NCBI GenBank assembly: GCA_902570545.1
Contig: CACFYO010000011.1
Location: 1-21,221, forward strand
DNA: 21,221 bases
Direction: 5' to 3'
Source: an uncultured Pelagibacteraceae bacterium
GTDB lineage: Bacteria > Pseudomonadota > Alphaproteobacteria > Pelagibacterales > Pelagibacteraceae
In this document: one piece after another, positions 8,276-17,954 of the stretch
How positions within the stretch are numbered: position 1 is the first letter of the stretch
Layout of the letters: each line of letters opens with the position of its first letter
Program-made: the position numbers and the translations under genes
The notes under the pieces: model-generated
Database searches by the model: none
The model's input: the letters and a program-made list of their open reading frames with translations, nothing else
What the model was told of the DNA's origin: nothing

Positions 8276-9732
8276 TGACAGATATAACATCCTTGAGTCT
8301 TTTTGAATTAATTAAAAATATTAAAGAAAAGAAAATATCATCAAATGAAGTTACAAAATCTTTTATTGATAGATCTGAAAAGTCAAAAAAACTTAATGCA
8401 TATGTAACTGAAAATTTTGAAAATTGTCTTAAACTTTCAAAAGAGTTTGACACCAAACCAAATTTTGATTTAAAACTTCCAGGCATTCCAATTGCTGTAA
8501 AAGATCTATTTTGTACAAATGAAGTAAGAACAACAGCTGGAAGCAATATTTTAAATAATTTTGTTCCCAGCTACGAATCTACTGTAACACAAAATATATG
8601 GAATGAAGGTGGTATATTGCTCGGAAAACTTAACTGTGATGAATTTGCAATGGGCTCATCCAATGAAACAAGTTTTTTTGGCAATGTTCAAAACCCAATA
8701 GCAAAAGATTTAGTTCCAGGTGGATCGTCTGGTGGTTCGTCATCGGCTTTAGCAGCTAATTTAACACCTGTAACAATAGGAACTGATACTGGTGGATCTA
8801 TTAGGCAGCCAGCCTCCTTTACTGGAACTGTAGGTCTAAAACCTACTTATGGAAGCTGTTCAAGATATGGAATTGTTGCCTTTGCATCATCTCTAGATCA
8901 AGCAGGTCCGATGAGCAAAGACGTCAAAGATAGCTCTATTCTTTTAGAAGTGATCTCATCATTTGATAAAAAAGATTCAACTTCAATTGATTTTAAAAGA
9001 AATAATTATTCATCAGAACTTACTAGAAATATCAAAGGTATAAAAATTGGAATCCCAAAAGAATACAGAGTTGATGGGATGCCAAATGAAATTGAGAAAC
9101 TTTGGAAAAAGGGTATTGAATATGCAAAAGATTGTGGTGCTGAAATAATTGATATTTCTTTACCTCACACAAGTTATGCTTTGCCTACTTATTATATTGT
9201 AGCGCCAGCTGAAGCATCATCTAATTTAGCAAGATATGATGGTGTTAAATATGGTTTAAGATCTTCTGGGGAAAGTTTAATTGATATGTATGAAAAAACT
9301 AGATCAGAAGGTTTTGGAGAAGAAGTAAAGAGAAGGATAATGATAGGCACATATGTTTTGTCTTCTGGATATTATGATGCTTACTATCTCAAAGCCCAAA
9401 AAGTAAGGCAGTTAATTAAAAAAGATTTTGATGAAGCTTATAATAAAGTTGATGCTATTTTAACACCTTCAACGCCTAGTTCTGCATTTAAAATAGGAGA
9501 AAAATCTAATGATCCAGTTTCAATGTATTTAAATGATATATTTACTGTTCCAGTAAATCTTGCAGGATTACCAGGGATTTCAATACCAGCAGGTGGGGAT
9601 AAAAATAATTATCCATTAGGTTTACAAATAATAGGTAAACCTTTTGATGAACAAACAGTTTTAAATATTGCTTATTCAATGGAGGAAAAAATCAATTATA
9701 AAAATAATATAACTGATTGGTGGATGGAATAA
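8275..9732 (+). CDS. gatA: Aspartyl/glutamyl-tRNA(Asn/Gln) amidotransferase subunit A
   Basis: Glutaminase subunit of GatCAB: it releases ammonia from glutamine, which travels to GatB to amidate misacylated Glu-tRNA(Gln) or Asp-tRNA(Asn). The 485-residue sequence is a full amidase-signature protein. The catalytic Ser-cisSer-Lys set is K76 in PIAVKDLF, S151 in the loop [13 protein letters not shown] (148-160) and S175 in [13 protein letters not shown] (169-181), each three residues earlier than in well-studied bacterial GatA. It is coupled to gatC and gatB by TAATG overlaps on both sides, as expected for subunits needed in equal amounts. This operon implies that the organism uses the indirect route for at least one of Gln-tRNA and Asn-tRNA. 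Confidence 0.98.
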   Translation: MTDITSLSLFELIKNIKEKKISSNEVTKSFIDRSEKSKKLNAYVTENFENCLKLSKEFDTKPNFDLKLPGIPIAVKDLFCTNEVRTTAGSNILNNFVPSYESTVTQNIWNEGGILLGKLNCDEFAMGSSNETSFFGNVQNPIAKDLVPGGSSGGSSSALAANLTPVTIGTDTGGSIRQPASFTGTVGLKPTYGSCSRYGIVAFASSLDQAGPMSKDVKDSSILLEVISSFDKKDSTSIDFKRNNYSSELTRNIKGIKIGIPKEYRVDGMPNEIEKLWKKGIEYAKDCGAEIIDISLPHTSYALPTYYIVAPAEASSNLARYDGVKYGLRSSGESLIDMYEKTRSEGFGEEVKRRIMIGTYVLSSGYYDAYYLKAQKVRQLIKKDFDEAYNKVDAILTPSTPSSAFKIGEKSNDPVSMYLNDIFTVPVNLAGLPGISIPAGGDKNNYPLGLQIIGKPFDEQTVLNIAYSMEEKINYKNNITDWWME

Positions 9733-11207
9733 TGTCTAAAAATAATTCGGGATATTTAATAGAAAGAAATGATAATATTTATGAAGTTGTTATAGGACTT
9801 GAAGTTCATGCTCAAGTAACATCAAATTCAAAACTTTTTTCATCTTCTTCTACAAAATTTGGTGCTGAACCTAACACTCAAGTAAGTTTAGTTGATGCAG
9901 CATTTCCAGGAATGCTTCCAGTAATTAATGAATATTGTGTTAAACAAGCTATAAAAACTGGTATTGGTTTAAAAGCTAAGATCAATAATAAGTCTGTTTT
10001 CGATAGAAAGAATTATTTTTATGCTGATTTACCTCAGGGATATCAAATTTCACAATATAAATATCCAATTGTGGGTGAGGGCAATGTTATTTTGGATATG
10101 CCTGAAGGTCAAAAACAAGTTGGAATAGAAAGATTACATTTAGAGCAGGATGCAGGAAAAAGTATTCATGATATTGATCCGAGCAACACACTAGTTGATC
10201 TAAATAGATCGGGTGTAGCTTTAATGGAGATTGTTAGTAAGCCTGATCTAAGATCACCAGATGAAGTAAATGCTTATATAAAAAAACTTAGATCTATTAT
10301 GAGATATTTAGGAACTTGTGATGGTAACATGCAAGAGGGATCATTGAGAGCAGATGTAAATGTGTCTGTAAGAATAAAAGGCTCAACAGAATTAGGAACA
10401 AGATGTGAAATAAAAAACGTTAATTCAATAAAGTTCATGCAAATGGCAATTATTTATGAAGCAAATAGACAAGTTGATTTAATAGAAGAAGGTGAAGAAA
10501 TAGATCAAGAAACAAGACTTTTTGATACAAAAAAAAATGAAACAAGGTCAATGAGATCAAAAGAAGATGCTCATGACTATAGATACTTTCCAGATCCAGA
10601 TTTACTTCCACTAGAAATTACTGATGAATTTATTGATCAATTAAAATCTGAAATCCCTGAATTACCAGATGACAAAAAGAAAAGGTTTATTGATGAGTTT
10701 AAAATTTCTCCTTATGAAGCAACTATATTAGTCTCTGATATTGATACAGCTAAATATTTTGAAGAAGTTGTTGCTAAAATGGGCAAAAACCGTGATATGA
10801 AATTAGCTGTAAATTGGATTACAGGAGAATTATTTGCTGTTTTAAATAATAAAAATATTGAAATTGCTCATAGTCCAATAAGTGCAAAAAATTTAGCAAA
10901 ATTGATTAATTTAATTAAAAACGGAACTATTTCAGGCAAAATTGCTAAGACAATATTTGAATTAATGATGGATGGTGACATAGACCCTCAAATAATTGTT
11001 GAGGAAAAAGGGTTAAAGCAACAAAGTGATCCAAAAGCATTAGAGGCATTAATTGATAAAATAATCAACGATAACAGAGAAAAAGCCATTGAATATAAAC
11101 AAGGAAAAGAAAAGCTATTCGGTTTTTTTGTGGGGCAAGCAATGAAGGCTTCTGGTGGAAAAGCTAACCCTCAATTAATTAATGAAATATTAAAGAAGAA
11201 ACTTTAA
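9732..11207 (+). CDS. gatB: Aspartyl/glutamyl-tRNA(Asn/Gln) amidotransferase subunit B
   Basis: Kinase/amidotransferase subunit of GatCAB that activates the misacylated amino acid with ATP and transfers ammonia to it. The 491-residue sequence shows [11 protein letters not shown] near the N-terminus (about 18-28), the cradle motifs [17 protein letters not shown] (around 92-108), [20 protein letters not shown], and [11 protein letters not shown], then an [11 protein letters not shown] segment and a helical tail domain (roughly 350-491) of the YqeY-like type that grips tRNA, ending [16 protein letters not shown] 9732 overlaps the gatA stop (TAATG); an upstream in-frame ATG at 9717 lies inside gatA and would add only MVDGI. 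Identification is certain. Confidence 0.98.
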   Translation: MSKNNSGYLIERNDNIYEVVIGLEVHAQVTSNSKLFSSSSTKFGAEPNTQVSLVDAAFPGMLPVINEYCVKQAIKTGIGLKAKINNKSVFDRKNYFYADLPQGYQISQYKYPIVGEGNVILDMPEGQKQVGIERLHLEQDAGKSIHDIDPSNTLVDLNRSGVALMEIVSKPDLRSPDEVNAYIKKLRSIMRYLGTCDGNMQEGSLRADVNVSVRIKGSTELGTRCEIKNVNSIKFMQMAIIYEANRQVDLIEEGEEIDQETRLFDTKKNETRSMRSKEDAHDYRYFPDPDLLPLEITDEFIDQLKSEIPELPDDKKKRFIDEFKISPYEATILVSDIDTAKYFEEVVAKMGKNRDMKLAVNWITGELFAVLNNKNIEIAHSPISAKNLAKLINLIKNGTISGKIAKTIFELMMDGDIDPQIIVEEKGLKQQSDPKALEALIDKIINDNREKAIEYKQGKEKLFGFFVGQAMKASGGKANPQLINEILKKKL

Positions 11208-11245
11208 TTTTAATGAAACCTATAGTCATTATATAGTTAATATAT

Positions 11246-11896
11246 ATGGGTAAGAACATTGAAATTTCTGAAAAAATTGAAAAATATATTACTAATTTTA
11301 GTTGTAAACTAAGCCCAGTTCAAAAAGAAATCATAGATTATAATAATACACTTAGAAATAAAAAGAGAATGCAAGTAGCGATATCTCAATGTCATTTTCT
11401 TCATTTAATAATAAAAATATCTAATATTAAAAATGTGCTAGAGATTGGAACTTTTACTGGTTTAAGTGCACTTTCTATTGCTCTTGCACTTCCAGAGGAC
11501 GGAAAACTTACTGCACTTGATAAAGACAAAGAGACAAGCAAAATTGCAGTAAGTTTTTTTAAGAAAGCTAAACAAGATAAAAAAATTCAAACAATTGTAA
11601 AACCTGCCCTAGATAGTTTAGATGAATTAAAAAACCAAAAATATGATATGGTTTTTATTGATGCAGATAAGCTCAACTATAAAAAATATTATGAAAAATC
11701 AATTAAGATGATTAATAAAGGTGGTTTAATCATCATTGATAATGTTTTATGGCATGGTGAAGTCGTAGATGAAGATAAAATTGATAAATTTACATTAAAT
11801 ATGAGAGAATTAAATAAATATGTTTCAAGTGATGAAAGGGTAGAACAAATAATTATCCCATTGGGAGATGGAATGACAGTTTGTAGAGTTTTATAA
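11246..11896 (+). CDS. Class I SAM-dependent O-methyltransferase, caffeoyl-CoA OMT family; possible TrmR-like tRNA ho5U34 methyltransferase
   Basis: A 216-residue SAM-dependent, probably metal-dependent methyltransferase of the O-methyltransferase family 3. Motif I is VLEIGTFTGLSALS (64-77), the ribose-binding acid is D92 in ALDKD, the metal ligands are likely D139 in MVFIDADK and D165-N166 in IIIDNVLWHG. Proteins of this size and family are usually named only as O-methyltransferase. However, Bacillus TrmR (YrrM), which turns 5-hydroxyuridine-34 in tRNA into 5-methoxyuridine, belongs to the same family and size class, and this gene overlaps trhO (TAATG), whose product makes that very hydroxyuridine. 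A TrmR-type role is therefore a reasoned inference, not proven. The 38-base gap after gatB holds TATAGT twice (11221-11226 and 11232-11237), so it may have its own promoter. Confidence 0.85.
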   Translation: MGKNIEISEKIEKYITNFSCKLSPVQKEIIDYNNTLRNKKRMQVAISQCHFLHLIIKISNIKNVLEIGTFTGLSALSIALALPEDGKLTALDKDKETSKIAVSFFKKAKQDKKIQTIVKPALDSLDELKNQKYDMVFIDADKLNYKKYYEKSIKMINKGGLIIIDNVLWHGEVVDEDKIDKFTLNMRELNKYVSSDERVEQIIIPLGDGMTVCRVL

Positions 11897-12798
11897 TGTT
11901 TAATATTTTTGGTTTTTATAAATTTAAAAAAATTAATAACCTAAAAAAATTAAAAAAAAAGTTAGAAAATAATCTTAAAGATTATGAAATTAGTGGAACA
12001 ATTATAATTTCATCAGAGGGTGTAAATGGAACGATTGCAGCTAAAAATAACAACCTTTTAAAATTCAATAAACTTTTAAAAAAAATATTATCTATTAAAA
12101 AATATAATTCAGAAAATAATTCTAATAGTAAATTTAATCCATTTCATAAACCCAAAGTTAAAATCAAAAAGGAAGTTGTTCCAATGGGTTTTAAAGTTAG
12201 AAATTATAATTATCCTAAAAACAACCTTAATCCAAGAGAATGGAATAAAATAATTAAAAAAAAAGATACTGTCTTGATAGATGCACGTAAATCTTTTGAG
12301 TATGATGTGGGAACTTTTAAAAAATCTTTAAATCCAAATATGGAAAACTTTCGTCAATTTCCTAAATATTTAAATCAATTTAAAAAAAGTGAAAATATAG
12401 CAATGTTTTGCACAGGCGGGATTAGATGCGAAAAAGCTAATATTTATTTGAAAAAAAAAGGATTTAAAAATGTATATGTTTTAAAAGGTGGAATTATTAA
12501 TTATCTGAATAATATTGATAAAAAAAATAGTCAATGGAGTGGCGAATGCTTTGTTTTTGATAATAGAATTTCAATAAAACATGGTTTGAAGCAAGGTAGC
12601 TATTCAGTTTGTAGTGGTTGCAGAAAACCTCTTTCTATCAAAGAAAAAAAATCTTCTAAATATTTAGAAGGCATTCATTGTCCAAAATGTCACGATTACT
12701 TAACAGATGATCAAAAATCAAGATTTGCAATGAGACAAAAGCAAATAATTCTTGCAAAAAAAACTGGCAAGAGACATATCTTTAAAAAAGAATATTAA
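11896..12798 (+). CDS. trhO: tRNA uridine(34) hydroxylase (rhodanese-like, TrhO/YceA family)
   Basis: Oxygen-dependent enzyme forming 5-hydroxyuridine at the wobble position of tRNA. The 300-residue protein has an N-terminal acylphosphatase-like domain (about 1-95, with the ISSEGVNGTIA motif at 38-48), a rhodanese domain (about 112-215) starting with VLIDARKSFEYDVGTF and holding the catalytic C172 in FCTGGIRCEKA, and a C-terminal module with two CxxC pairs (C239/C242 and C262/C265) after the WSGECFVFDNR motif, likely binding a metal. The domain order and length match bacterial TrhO. The start ATG overlaps the stop of the upstream methyltransferase (TAATG 11894-11898). The N-terminal half is unusually lysine/asparagine-rich, in line with the base composition. 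Identification is strong. Confidence 0.94.
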   Translation: MFNIFGFYKFKKINNLKKLKKKLENNLKDYEISGTIIISSEGVNGTIAAKNNNLLKFNKLLKKILSIKKYNSENNSNSKFNPFHKPKVKIKKEVVPMGFKVRNYNYPKNNLNPREWNKIIKKKDTVLIDARKSFEYDVGTFKKSLNPNMENFRQFPKYLNQFKKSENIAMFCTGGIRCEKANIYLKKKGFKNVYVLKGGIINYLNNIDKKNSQWSGECFVFDNRISIKHGLKQGSYSVCSGCRKPLSIKEKKSSKYLEGIHCPKCHDYLTDDQKSRFAMRQKQIILAKKTGKRHIFKKEY

Positions 12799-12814
12799 TT
12801 AAATTAAAATCTTT

Positions 12815-14176
12815 ATGGATTTATTAAAAGAAAATATACCTTTACTTGTTAGAAAACTCGCAATACCAGCAAGCGTAGGTACACTTTTTCAAACCTTGTA
12901 CAATATTGTTGATACTTTTTATTCAGGCCTAATCTCACCAGAAGCACTTTCTGCTCTCAGTAAATCATTTCCAATATATTTTATTATTGTAGCAACATCA
13001 ATTGGAGTAACAGTTGCGGGAACCTCCTTAATAGGGAACAGTATTGGAGAAAAAAATGAAAAAAATGTCTCTTATTATTTTACCCATATTATTATCTATG
13101 GACTGATCATATCAGTATTTATTACCTGCATAGGTTTATATTTTGCCGAAAAGGTTTTTAACATAATGGGTTCGAATGAAGAAATTACAAATTTAGGGCT
13201 GCAATATACAAATATTATGTTTTATGGATCATTTCTTTTTTTCCTTGTTGTATCACTTAACTCTTTATTACATGCAGAAGGAGATACAAAAACATACAGA
13301 AATGTTTTGGTTTTAAGTTTTCTACTAAATATAATTTTAAATCCTATACTAATATTTGGTTTTCTATTCATACCTGCTTTGGGTATGATGGGTATAGGTC
13401 TATCTACAATTATAGCCCAATTTATAGCTTTTGTGATTATTTTATATAAAGTCTTACAAAATCCTAGAGTAAAAAAAATTACCAAGGAATTTTTTAAAAT
13501 TAAAATAACATTTTTAAAAAATATATTTTTTCAATCAATGCCAATATCAATTGCTATATGTGGATATGCAGTTGCTGCTACGTTTATATTTACTTATGTC
13601 GGTCAAACTAGTGAATTGGCAGTGGCTGGTTACGGTGCAGCCACGAGAATAGAACAGGTTGTTTTACTTCCTATATTAGGAATAAATACTGCAATTATCT
13701 CAATTATAGCTCAAAATTATGGTGCAAATCAATTCGATAGAGTTAAAGAGACTTATTTTATATCAGTTAAATATGGCCTTTTATTAATGTTTTTCTCTGG
13801 AATATTTGTTTATTTCACAGCTGATATAATTCCAAGGCTTTTCTCTAATGATGAAACTGTTTTAGAATATGGACGCAGATACTTAAAAATTGCAGCATTT
13901 ATTTTACCTGCATATCCAATTTTCTTTTTATCAAACGGTTTTTTTATGGGATTAAAAAAATCTAATTATGCAATGATAAATAATATGTTGCGAAATGTTC
14001 TTGTTCCAATATGTGTTTTTTACTTAGCCAAATATCTATCTGCAGATTTTGATAGTTTTTTTTGGTTGTGGTTTATTTTTCAATGGACGCTGTCGATACT
14101 ATTATTTAGTTATGTGAGTTATTATATAAAAAAAAAATTAGATAAACCTAGCACTATCCTTAATCCACAACCATAA
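12815..14176 (+). CDS. MATE family efflux transporter
   Basis: Inner-membrane multidrug/toxin extrusion family antiporter of 453 residues, the normal length for about 12 membrane helices in two six-helix bundles. The N-terminal segment PLLVRKLAIPASVGTLFQTL followed by NIVDTFYSGLI and a paired motif in the second half (PISIAICGYAVAA; GYGAATRIEQ) are typical of the NorM/DinF-like branch. The soluble C-terminus (YYIKKKLDKPSTILNPQP) is encoded partly across the end of the convergent soxG gene: the two coding regions share 39 bases. It starts 16 bases after trhO on the same strand, so co-transcription is likely, though no functional link to tRNA modification is evident. The transported substrate cannot be told from the sequence. 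Confidence 0.93.
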   Translation: MDLLKENIPLLVRKLAIPASVGTLFQTLYNIVDTFYSGLISPEALSALSKSFPIYFIIVATSIGVTVAGTSLIGNSIGEKNEKNVSYYFTHIIIYGLIISVFITCIGLYFAEKVFNIMGSNEEITNLGLQYTNIMFYGSFLFFLVVSLNSLLHAEGDTKTYRNVLVLSFLLNIILNPILIFGFLFIPALGMMGIGLSTIIAQFIAFVIILYKVLQNPRVKKITKEFFKIKITFLKNIFFQSMPISIAICGYAVAATFIFTYVGQTSELAVAGYGAATRIEQVVLLPILGINTAIISIIAQNYGANQFDRVKETYFISVKYGLLLMFFSGIFVYFTADIIPRLFSNDETVLEYGRRYLKIAAFILPAYPIFFLSNGFFMGLKKSNYAMINNMLRNVLVPICVFYLAKYLSADFDSFFWLWFIFQWTLSILLFSYVSYYIKKKLDKPSTILNPQP

Positions 14177-14683
14177 ATCTTCTGAGAATGATCTTCTAAC
14201 AAAAAGATTTATTTTGTTTATTTCAGTATGATGAATAATTACATCCGTATGATTGAGCAATGTTTGTGTTACAGAATTTTTAGTATTTTTAAAATTATTG
14301 AAGTTAAAAGGAGATCCTGATGAAAGTAAATCAAAAGTCTTTTTACCCTTTATATTAATACATATCCATTGATTAGAAACATCAACTATTGAGCCAAAAT
14401 TTAATTTAGAAATTTCGTTATAAAGATCATTATAAACATTATTATTCTCTTCATTAAAATATACTAACCATTCATCTGGACTTAGCCATAAAGCATTAAA
14501 TTGTTGATTTGAGGAACTTGTATTTGGTTCAATTGGTAAGATGATTGATAAAATCTTTCCTACTTTTGTAAAAAATTCCTTTTTCACTCCTCGAATATTA
14601 ATTTTTTTAATTGGCTCAGATATTTTTAATTCTAGGCCATCTAATGATTTTTTTTCAAAGATAGGATATTCTGTATTAAGCAT
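14138..14683 (-). CDS. soxG: Sarcosine oxidase gamma subunit
   Basis: Smallest-but-one subunit of heterotetrameric sarcosine oxidase, 181 residues. It resembles a truncated aminomethyltransferase-like fold. Recognisable features are LWLSPDEWLVYF (mid-protein), the DVSNQWICINIKGKKTFDLLSSG stretch typical of SoxG (here split over residues around 98-120), and the C-terminal RRSFSEDLWLWIKDSARF, which matches the family ending SFADYLWRWLxDAA. The ATG (14681-14683) lies inside the end of soxA, overlapping by 8 bases, with AGAGGA three bases upstream as ribosome binding site. The 3' end overlaps the convergent MATE gene by 39 bases; since the conserved C-terminal motif lies in or next to the overlap, the gene appears complete. 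Sequence similarity in this subunit is low in general, so context weighs in the call. Confidence 0.92.
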   Translation of the reverse strand: MLNTEYPIFEKKSLDGLELKISEPIKKINIRGVKKEFFTKVGKILSIILPIEPNTSSSNQQFNALWLSPDEWLVYFNEENNNVYNDLYNEISKLNFGSIVDVSNQWICINIKGKKTFDLLSSGSPFNFNNFKNTKNSVTQTLLNHTDVIIHHTEINKINLFVRRSFSEDLWLWIKDSARFI

Positions 14684-17678
14684 TGATCCTCTTGTTTTCT
14701 TTATCTAAAAAAATAAAATCTGAAACTGTTACATTGATATTTTTATTTTCCATAGGAACAAAAAGTTTTTGACCTTTCATTTTTCTTCCACCTTTAACGA
14801 CTGCTAGTGCAATCGATTTATTTAAATTAGGGCTAAAATAGCTTGAAGTTACATGTCCAATCATTTCAATAGGTTTCTTATCTAATTCAGAAACTATCTG
14901 AGCACCTTCTTCTAATATTTCATTAGGGTCATCCGTAAGCAATCCAACAAGCTGTTTTCTATCCTCTCTTATTGTATCACTTCTATAAAGTGATCTTTTA
15001 CCTATAAAGTCATATTTTTTTTTACTAACTATCCAATCCATCTGAAGATCAATTGGAGTCATAGTTCCATCTGTATCCTGGCCAACAATAATAAATCCCT
15101 TTTCAGCCCTTAATAAATGCATTGTTTCTGTTCCATAAGGAGTAATTTTGTATTCTTCTCCTGCTGCGATGCAGCTTTCCCATAATGATTTACCATATTT
15201 TGACTCAATATTAATTTCATAACTAAGCTCTCCTGTGAAACTTATTCTCATTATTCTACATTCAATTTTGTCAATTATTGCGTCTTGGTAAGACATATGA
15301 GGAAATGCCTCATCACTAAAATCTTTATTAGGAAATAATTTTTTCAATATTTTTTTTGAATTTGGACCACAAATACTTGCTGTAGAATAGTGATCTGTAA
15401 CAGAGGTTAAGTAAACATCTAACTCTGGCCATTCTGTTTGTAAATAGTCTTCAAGTTTAGAAAGTACATTTGCTGCTCCACCAGTTGTTGTAGTCATTAA
15501 ATAATGATTTTCACCTAACCTTGTGGTTACACCATCATCATAAACCATACCATCTTCATTTAACATTAAACCATAACGGCATTTTCCGACTACTAATTTT
15601 GACCAAGCATTTGTATAAACTCTGTTTAAAAATTCAGAAGCATCAGATCCCTGAATGTCTATTTTTCCTAATGTCGAAGCATCTAGAATTCCAGCACTAT
15701 CTCTTGCAGCTTTACTTTCTCTTTGAACTGCTTCATGAAGATTTTCATTATTAATTGGGTAGTACCATGGTCTTTTCCATTGCCCAACATTTTCAAACCT
15801 TGCATTATTATGAATGTGCCATTCATGAATTGAGGTTTTTCTCACAACATCAAAAAATTTTCCAACACTTCTTCCTACTATTGATCCAAAAGTTAATGGT
15901 GTAAATGGTGGTCTAAAAGTAGTTGTGCCTAATGTGCCCATTTTTACTCCAGCGGTGTCAGCAATAATTCCCAAAGCATGCATATTCGATAATTTACCTT
16001 GATCTGTAGCCATACCAGTTGTTGTATATCTCTTTACATGTTCTATCGATTTAAAACCCTCTCTAAGTGCTAACTTTATATCTTTCGCAGTTGAATCATT
16101 TTGAAAATCTATAAAAGATTTAGTTTTGCCCTCTGTAATAGTATTTGGTAACAACCATATGTTTTTTTTTTCTAACTCTTTTGAACATAAAACTGAAATT
16201 TTATCAAAACCATCTTCATTAATGTTTAAAAATTTTTTAACTTTATTATTTGTATTTTTAACTATTTCTTCTAATTCAAAATCACCATTACACGACCCAA
16301 CATTAATATGATTTTCATTTTTTTCACTTGGAATAAACACTTGATCTATTTCCCTAAAATCTAATTTTCCTCCAGATTGTGTATGCATATGGACCATTGG
16401 TGTCCATCCCCCACTTATTGCTAAACAATCACACTGAATTTTATTTTTATTTCCAATAACATTCGACCCATCTTCTGATAAATTCATTATTTCTAGAGAT
16501 TTTATCTTTTTGTAACCAAAAGTATTTACCACTGTAGAGTGCCAATATATTTCAATTCCTAGATCTTCAGCATTTTTAACAATATTTGATGAAGATTTTT
16601 TTCTAATATCGACAATTTTTACTGATATTCCTTTTTCAAATAACGACACTGCTGTTTCGTAAGCACTATCATTGTTAGTAAAAATAATATTATTTAATCC
16701 AGTGGATACACCATAAAAATCTAAATATTTTTTAACAGAGTTAGCAAGTATAATTCCTGGTCTATCATTGTTGTTAAATATAAGAGGTCTTTCTATTGCA
16801 CCTGCAGCAACAATTACTTTATCTGCTCTTATTTTCCATAATCTCTGTCTTATGCTGCCATTTTTTTTATCCAAAGGTAGATGATCTGATATGTTTTCTT
16901 TGGCCAAAAGATAATTATAACTATGAAAAGCAGCCAAACTTGTTCTTGTTTTTATTGTTAAATTATCTAGTTTTTCTAATTCTGATATTTCATTCGTTAA
17001 CCATTCATTTGATTTTTGATTATCTATGATAAAATTTTTATTATTTTGATAAATTGTGGAACCACCAAGTATATTTTTATCTTCAATTAATATTGTCTTT
17101 AAATTATTTTTTGCAGCTATTTTAGCTGATATAATACCTGAAATCCCACCTCCTATGACTAACACATCACAATGCTCGTGTTTGTGGTCATATATATCTG
17201 GATCTGGTTGTGTAGGGGATTTACCAAGTCCTGCAGACATTCTTATTAATGGCTCATAAATTTTTTTCCAAAAACCTTTAGGCCACATAAAAGTTTTATA
17301 ATAAAAGCCCGCTGGTATAAATGGTGATATTAAATTGTTAATTCCACCTATGTCAAAACTAAGACTTGGCCAACAATTTTGACTAGATGCTCGCAACCCA
17401 TCATAAAGTTCTATTTCTGTAGCTCTTACATTCGGTTCTGTTAAATCGGTATTATCATTTATTTGACATATTGCATTTGGCTCCTCAGACCCACAAGACA
17501 TTATTCCTCTTGGACGATGATACTTAAAACTTCTACCAACTAGGTGAATGCCATTTGAAAGAAGTGCAGAGGCTAGAGTATCACCTTCATAACCATGATA
17601 TGTTTTACCATCAAAAGTAAATGAAATAGTTTTTGTTTGATCAACAAATCTTGTTTTATTAATTCTATATTTGGTCAT
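14676..17678 (-). CDS. soxA: Sarcosine oxidase alpha subunit
   Basis: Large subunit (1000 residues) of sarcosine oxidase. Order of domains: an N-terminal ferredoxin-like domain (about 15-95) without a full iron-sulphur cysteine set, as expected for SoxA; a Rossmann/NAD-FAD domain starting with CDVLVIGGGISG (170-181) and containing VIVAAGAIERP; a small domain around TTGMATDQGK; and a C-terminal aminomethyltransferase (GcvT-like) half from about residue 600, with LMLNEDGMVYDDGV, that takes the one-carbon unit to tetrahydrofolate. It follows soxD with no spacer (TAAATG) and overlaps soxG by 8 bases. Together the complex oxidises sarcosine to glycine, 5,10-methylene-THF (or formaldehyde) and hydrogen peroxide. 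Identification is very firm. Confidence 0.97.
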   Translation of the reverse strand: MTKYRINKTRFVDQTKTISFTFDGKTYHGYEGDTLASALLSNGIHLVGRSFKYHRPRGIMSCGSEEPNAICQINDNTDLTEPNVRATEIELYDGLRASSQNCWPSLSFDIGGINNLISPFIPAGFYYKTFMWPKGFWKKIYEPLIRMSAGLGKSPTQPDPDIYDHKHEHCDVLVIGGGISGIISAKIAAKNNLKTILIEDKNILGGSTIYQNNKNFIIDNQKSNEWLTNEISELEKLDNLTIKTRTSLAAFHSYNYLLAKENISDHLPLDKKNGSIRQRLWKIRADKVIVAAGAIERPLIFNNNDRPGIILANSVKKYLDFYGVSTGLNNIIFTNNDSAYETAVSLFEKGISVKIVDIRKKSSSNIVKNAEDLGIEIYWHSTVVNTFGYKKIKSLEIMNLSEDGSNVIGNKNKIQCDCLAISGGWTPMVHMHTQSGGKLDFREIDQVFIPSEKNENHINVGSCNGDFELEEIVKNTNNKVKKFLNINEDGFDKISVLCSKELEKKNIWLLPNTITEGKTKSFIDFQNDSTAKDIKLALREGFKSIEHVKRYTTTGMATDQGKLSNMHALGIIADTAGVKMGTLGTTTFRPPFTPLTFGSIVGRSVGKFFDVVRKTSIHEWHIHNNARFENVGQWKRPWYYPINNENLHEAVQRESKAARDSAGILDASTLGKIDIQGSDASEFLNRVYTNAWSKLVVGKCRYGLMLNEDGMVYDDGVTTRLGENHYLMTTTTGGAANVLSKLEDYLQTEWPELDVYLTSVTDHYSTASICGPNSKKILKKLFPNKDFSDEAFPHMSYQDAIIDKIECRIMRISFTGELSYEINIESKYGKSLWESCIAAGEEYKITPYGTETMHLLRAEKGFIIVGQDTDGTMTPIDLQMDWIVSKKKYDFIGKRSLYRSDTIREDRKQLVGLLTDDPNEILEEGAQIVSELDKKPIEMIGHVTSSYFSPNLNKSIALAVVKGGRKMKGQKLFVPMENKNINVTVSDFIFLDKENKRINA

Positions 17679-17954
17679 TTAAATTACAGGAGGTTTTTCA
17701 CCCATTTTATAAACCGCATGTATTTTGTCATTTGATGTATCCCTTACCATATTAAACCATTTTCTACATCCATGAGCATGGTTCCATCTTTCAAATTGAA
17801 CACCTTTAATATTCTTTCTCATAAATAAATATTCTGCCCATTCATCATCACTTAGTTCTGTAGGTTGTTTGGGCCTTACGATGTGTGCTTCGCCACCACA
17901 TAAAAACTCACTTTGGTCTCTTTCTCCACAAAATGGGCAATTTATTATAAACAT
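17679..17954 (-). CDS. soxD: Sarcosine oxidase delta subunit
   Basis: Zinc-binding 91-residue subunit found only in the heterotetrameric enzyme. It begins [17 protein letters not shown], giving C6 and C9, and H59 and C63 in NHAHGCRKWFN supply the other two ligands, exactly the set and spacing known for SoxD. The EWAEYLFMRKN and GCRKWFN(M)VRDT stretches are family signatures. Its ATG overlaps the soxB stop (TAATG 17952-17956) and its stop directly precedes the soxA ATG, so stoichiometric translation is likely. Confidence 0.97.
   Translation of the reverse strand: MFIINCPFCGERDQSEFLCGGEAHIVRPKQPTELSDDEWAEYLFMRKNIKGVQFERWNHAHGCRKWFNMVRDTSNDKIHAVYKMGEKPPVI

Noticed and set aside
8217..8546. 109-codon open frame on the minus strand across gatC and gatA
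   Set aside because: It is antisense to strongly conserved gatC/gatA codons and has a low-complexity Phe/Ser-rich translation.
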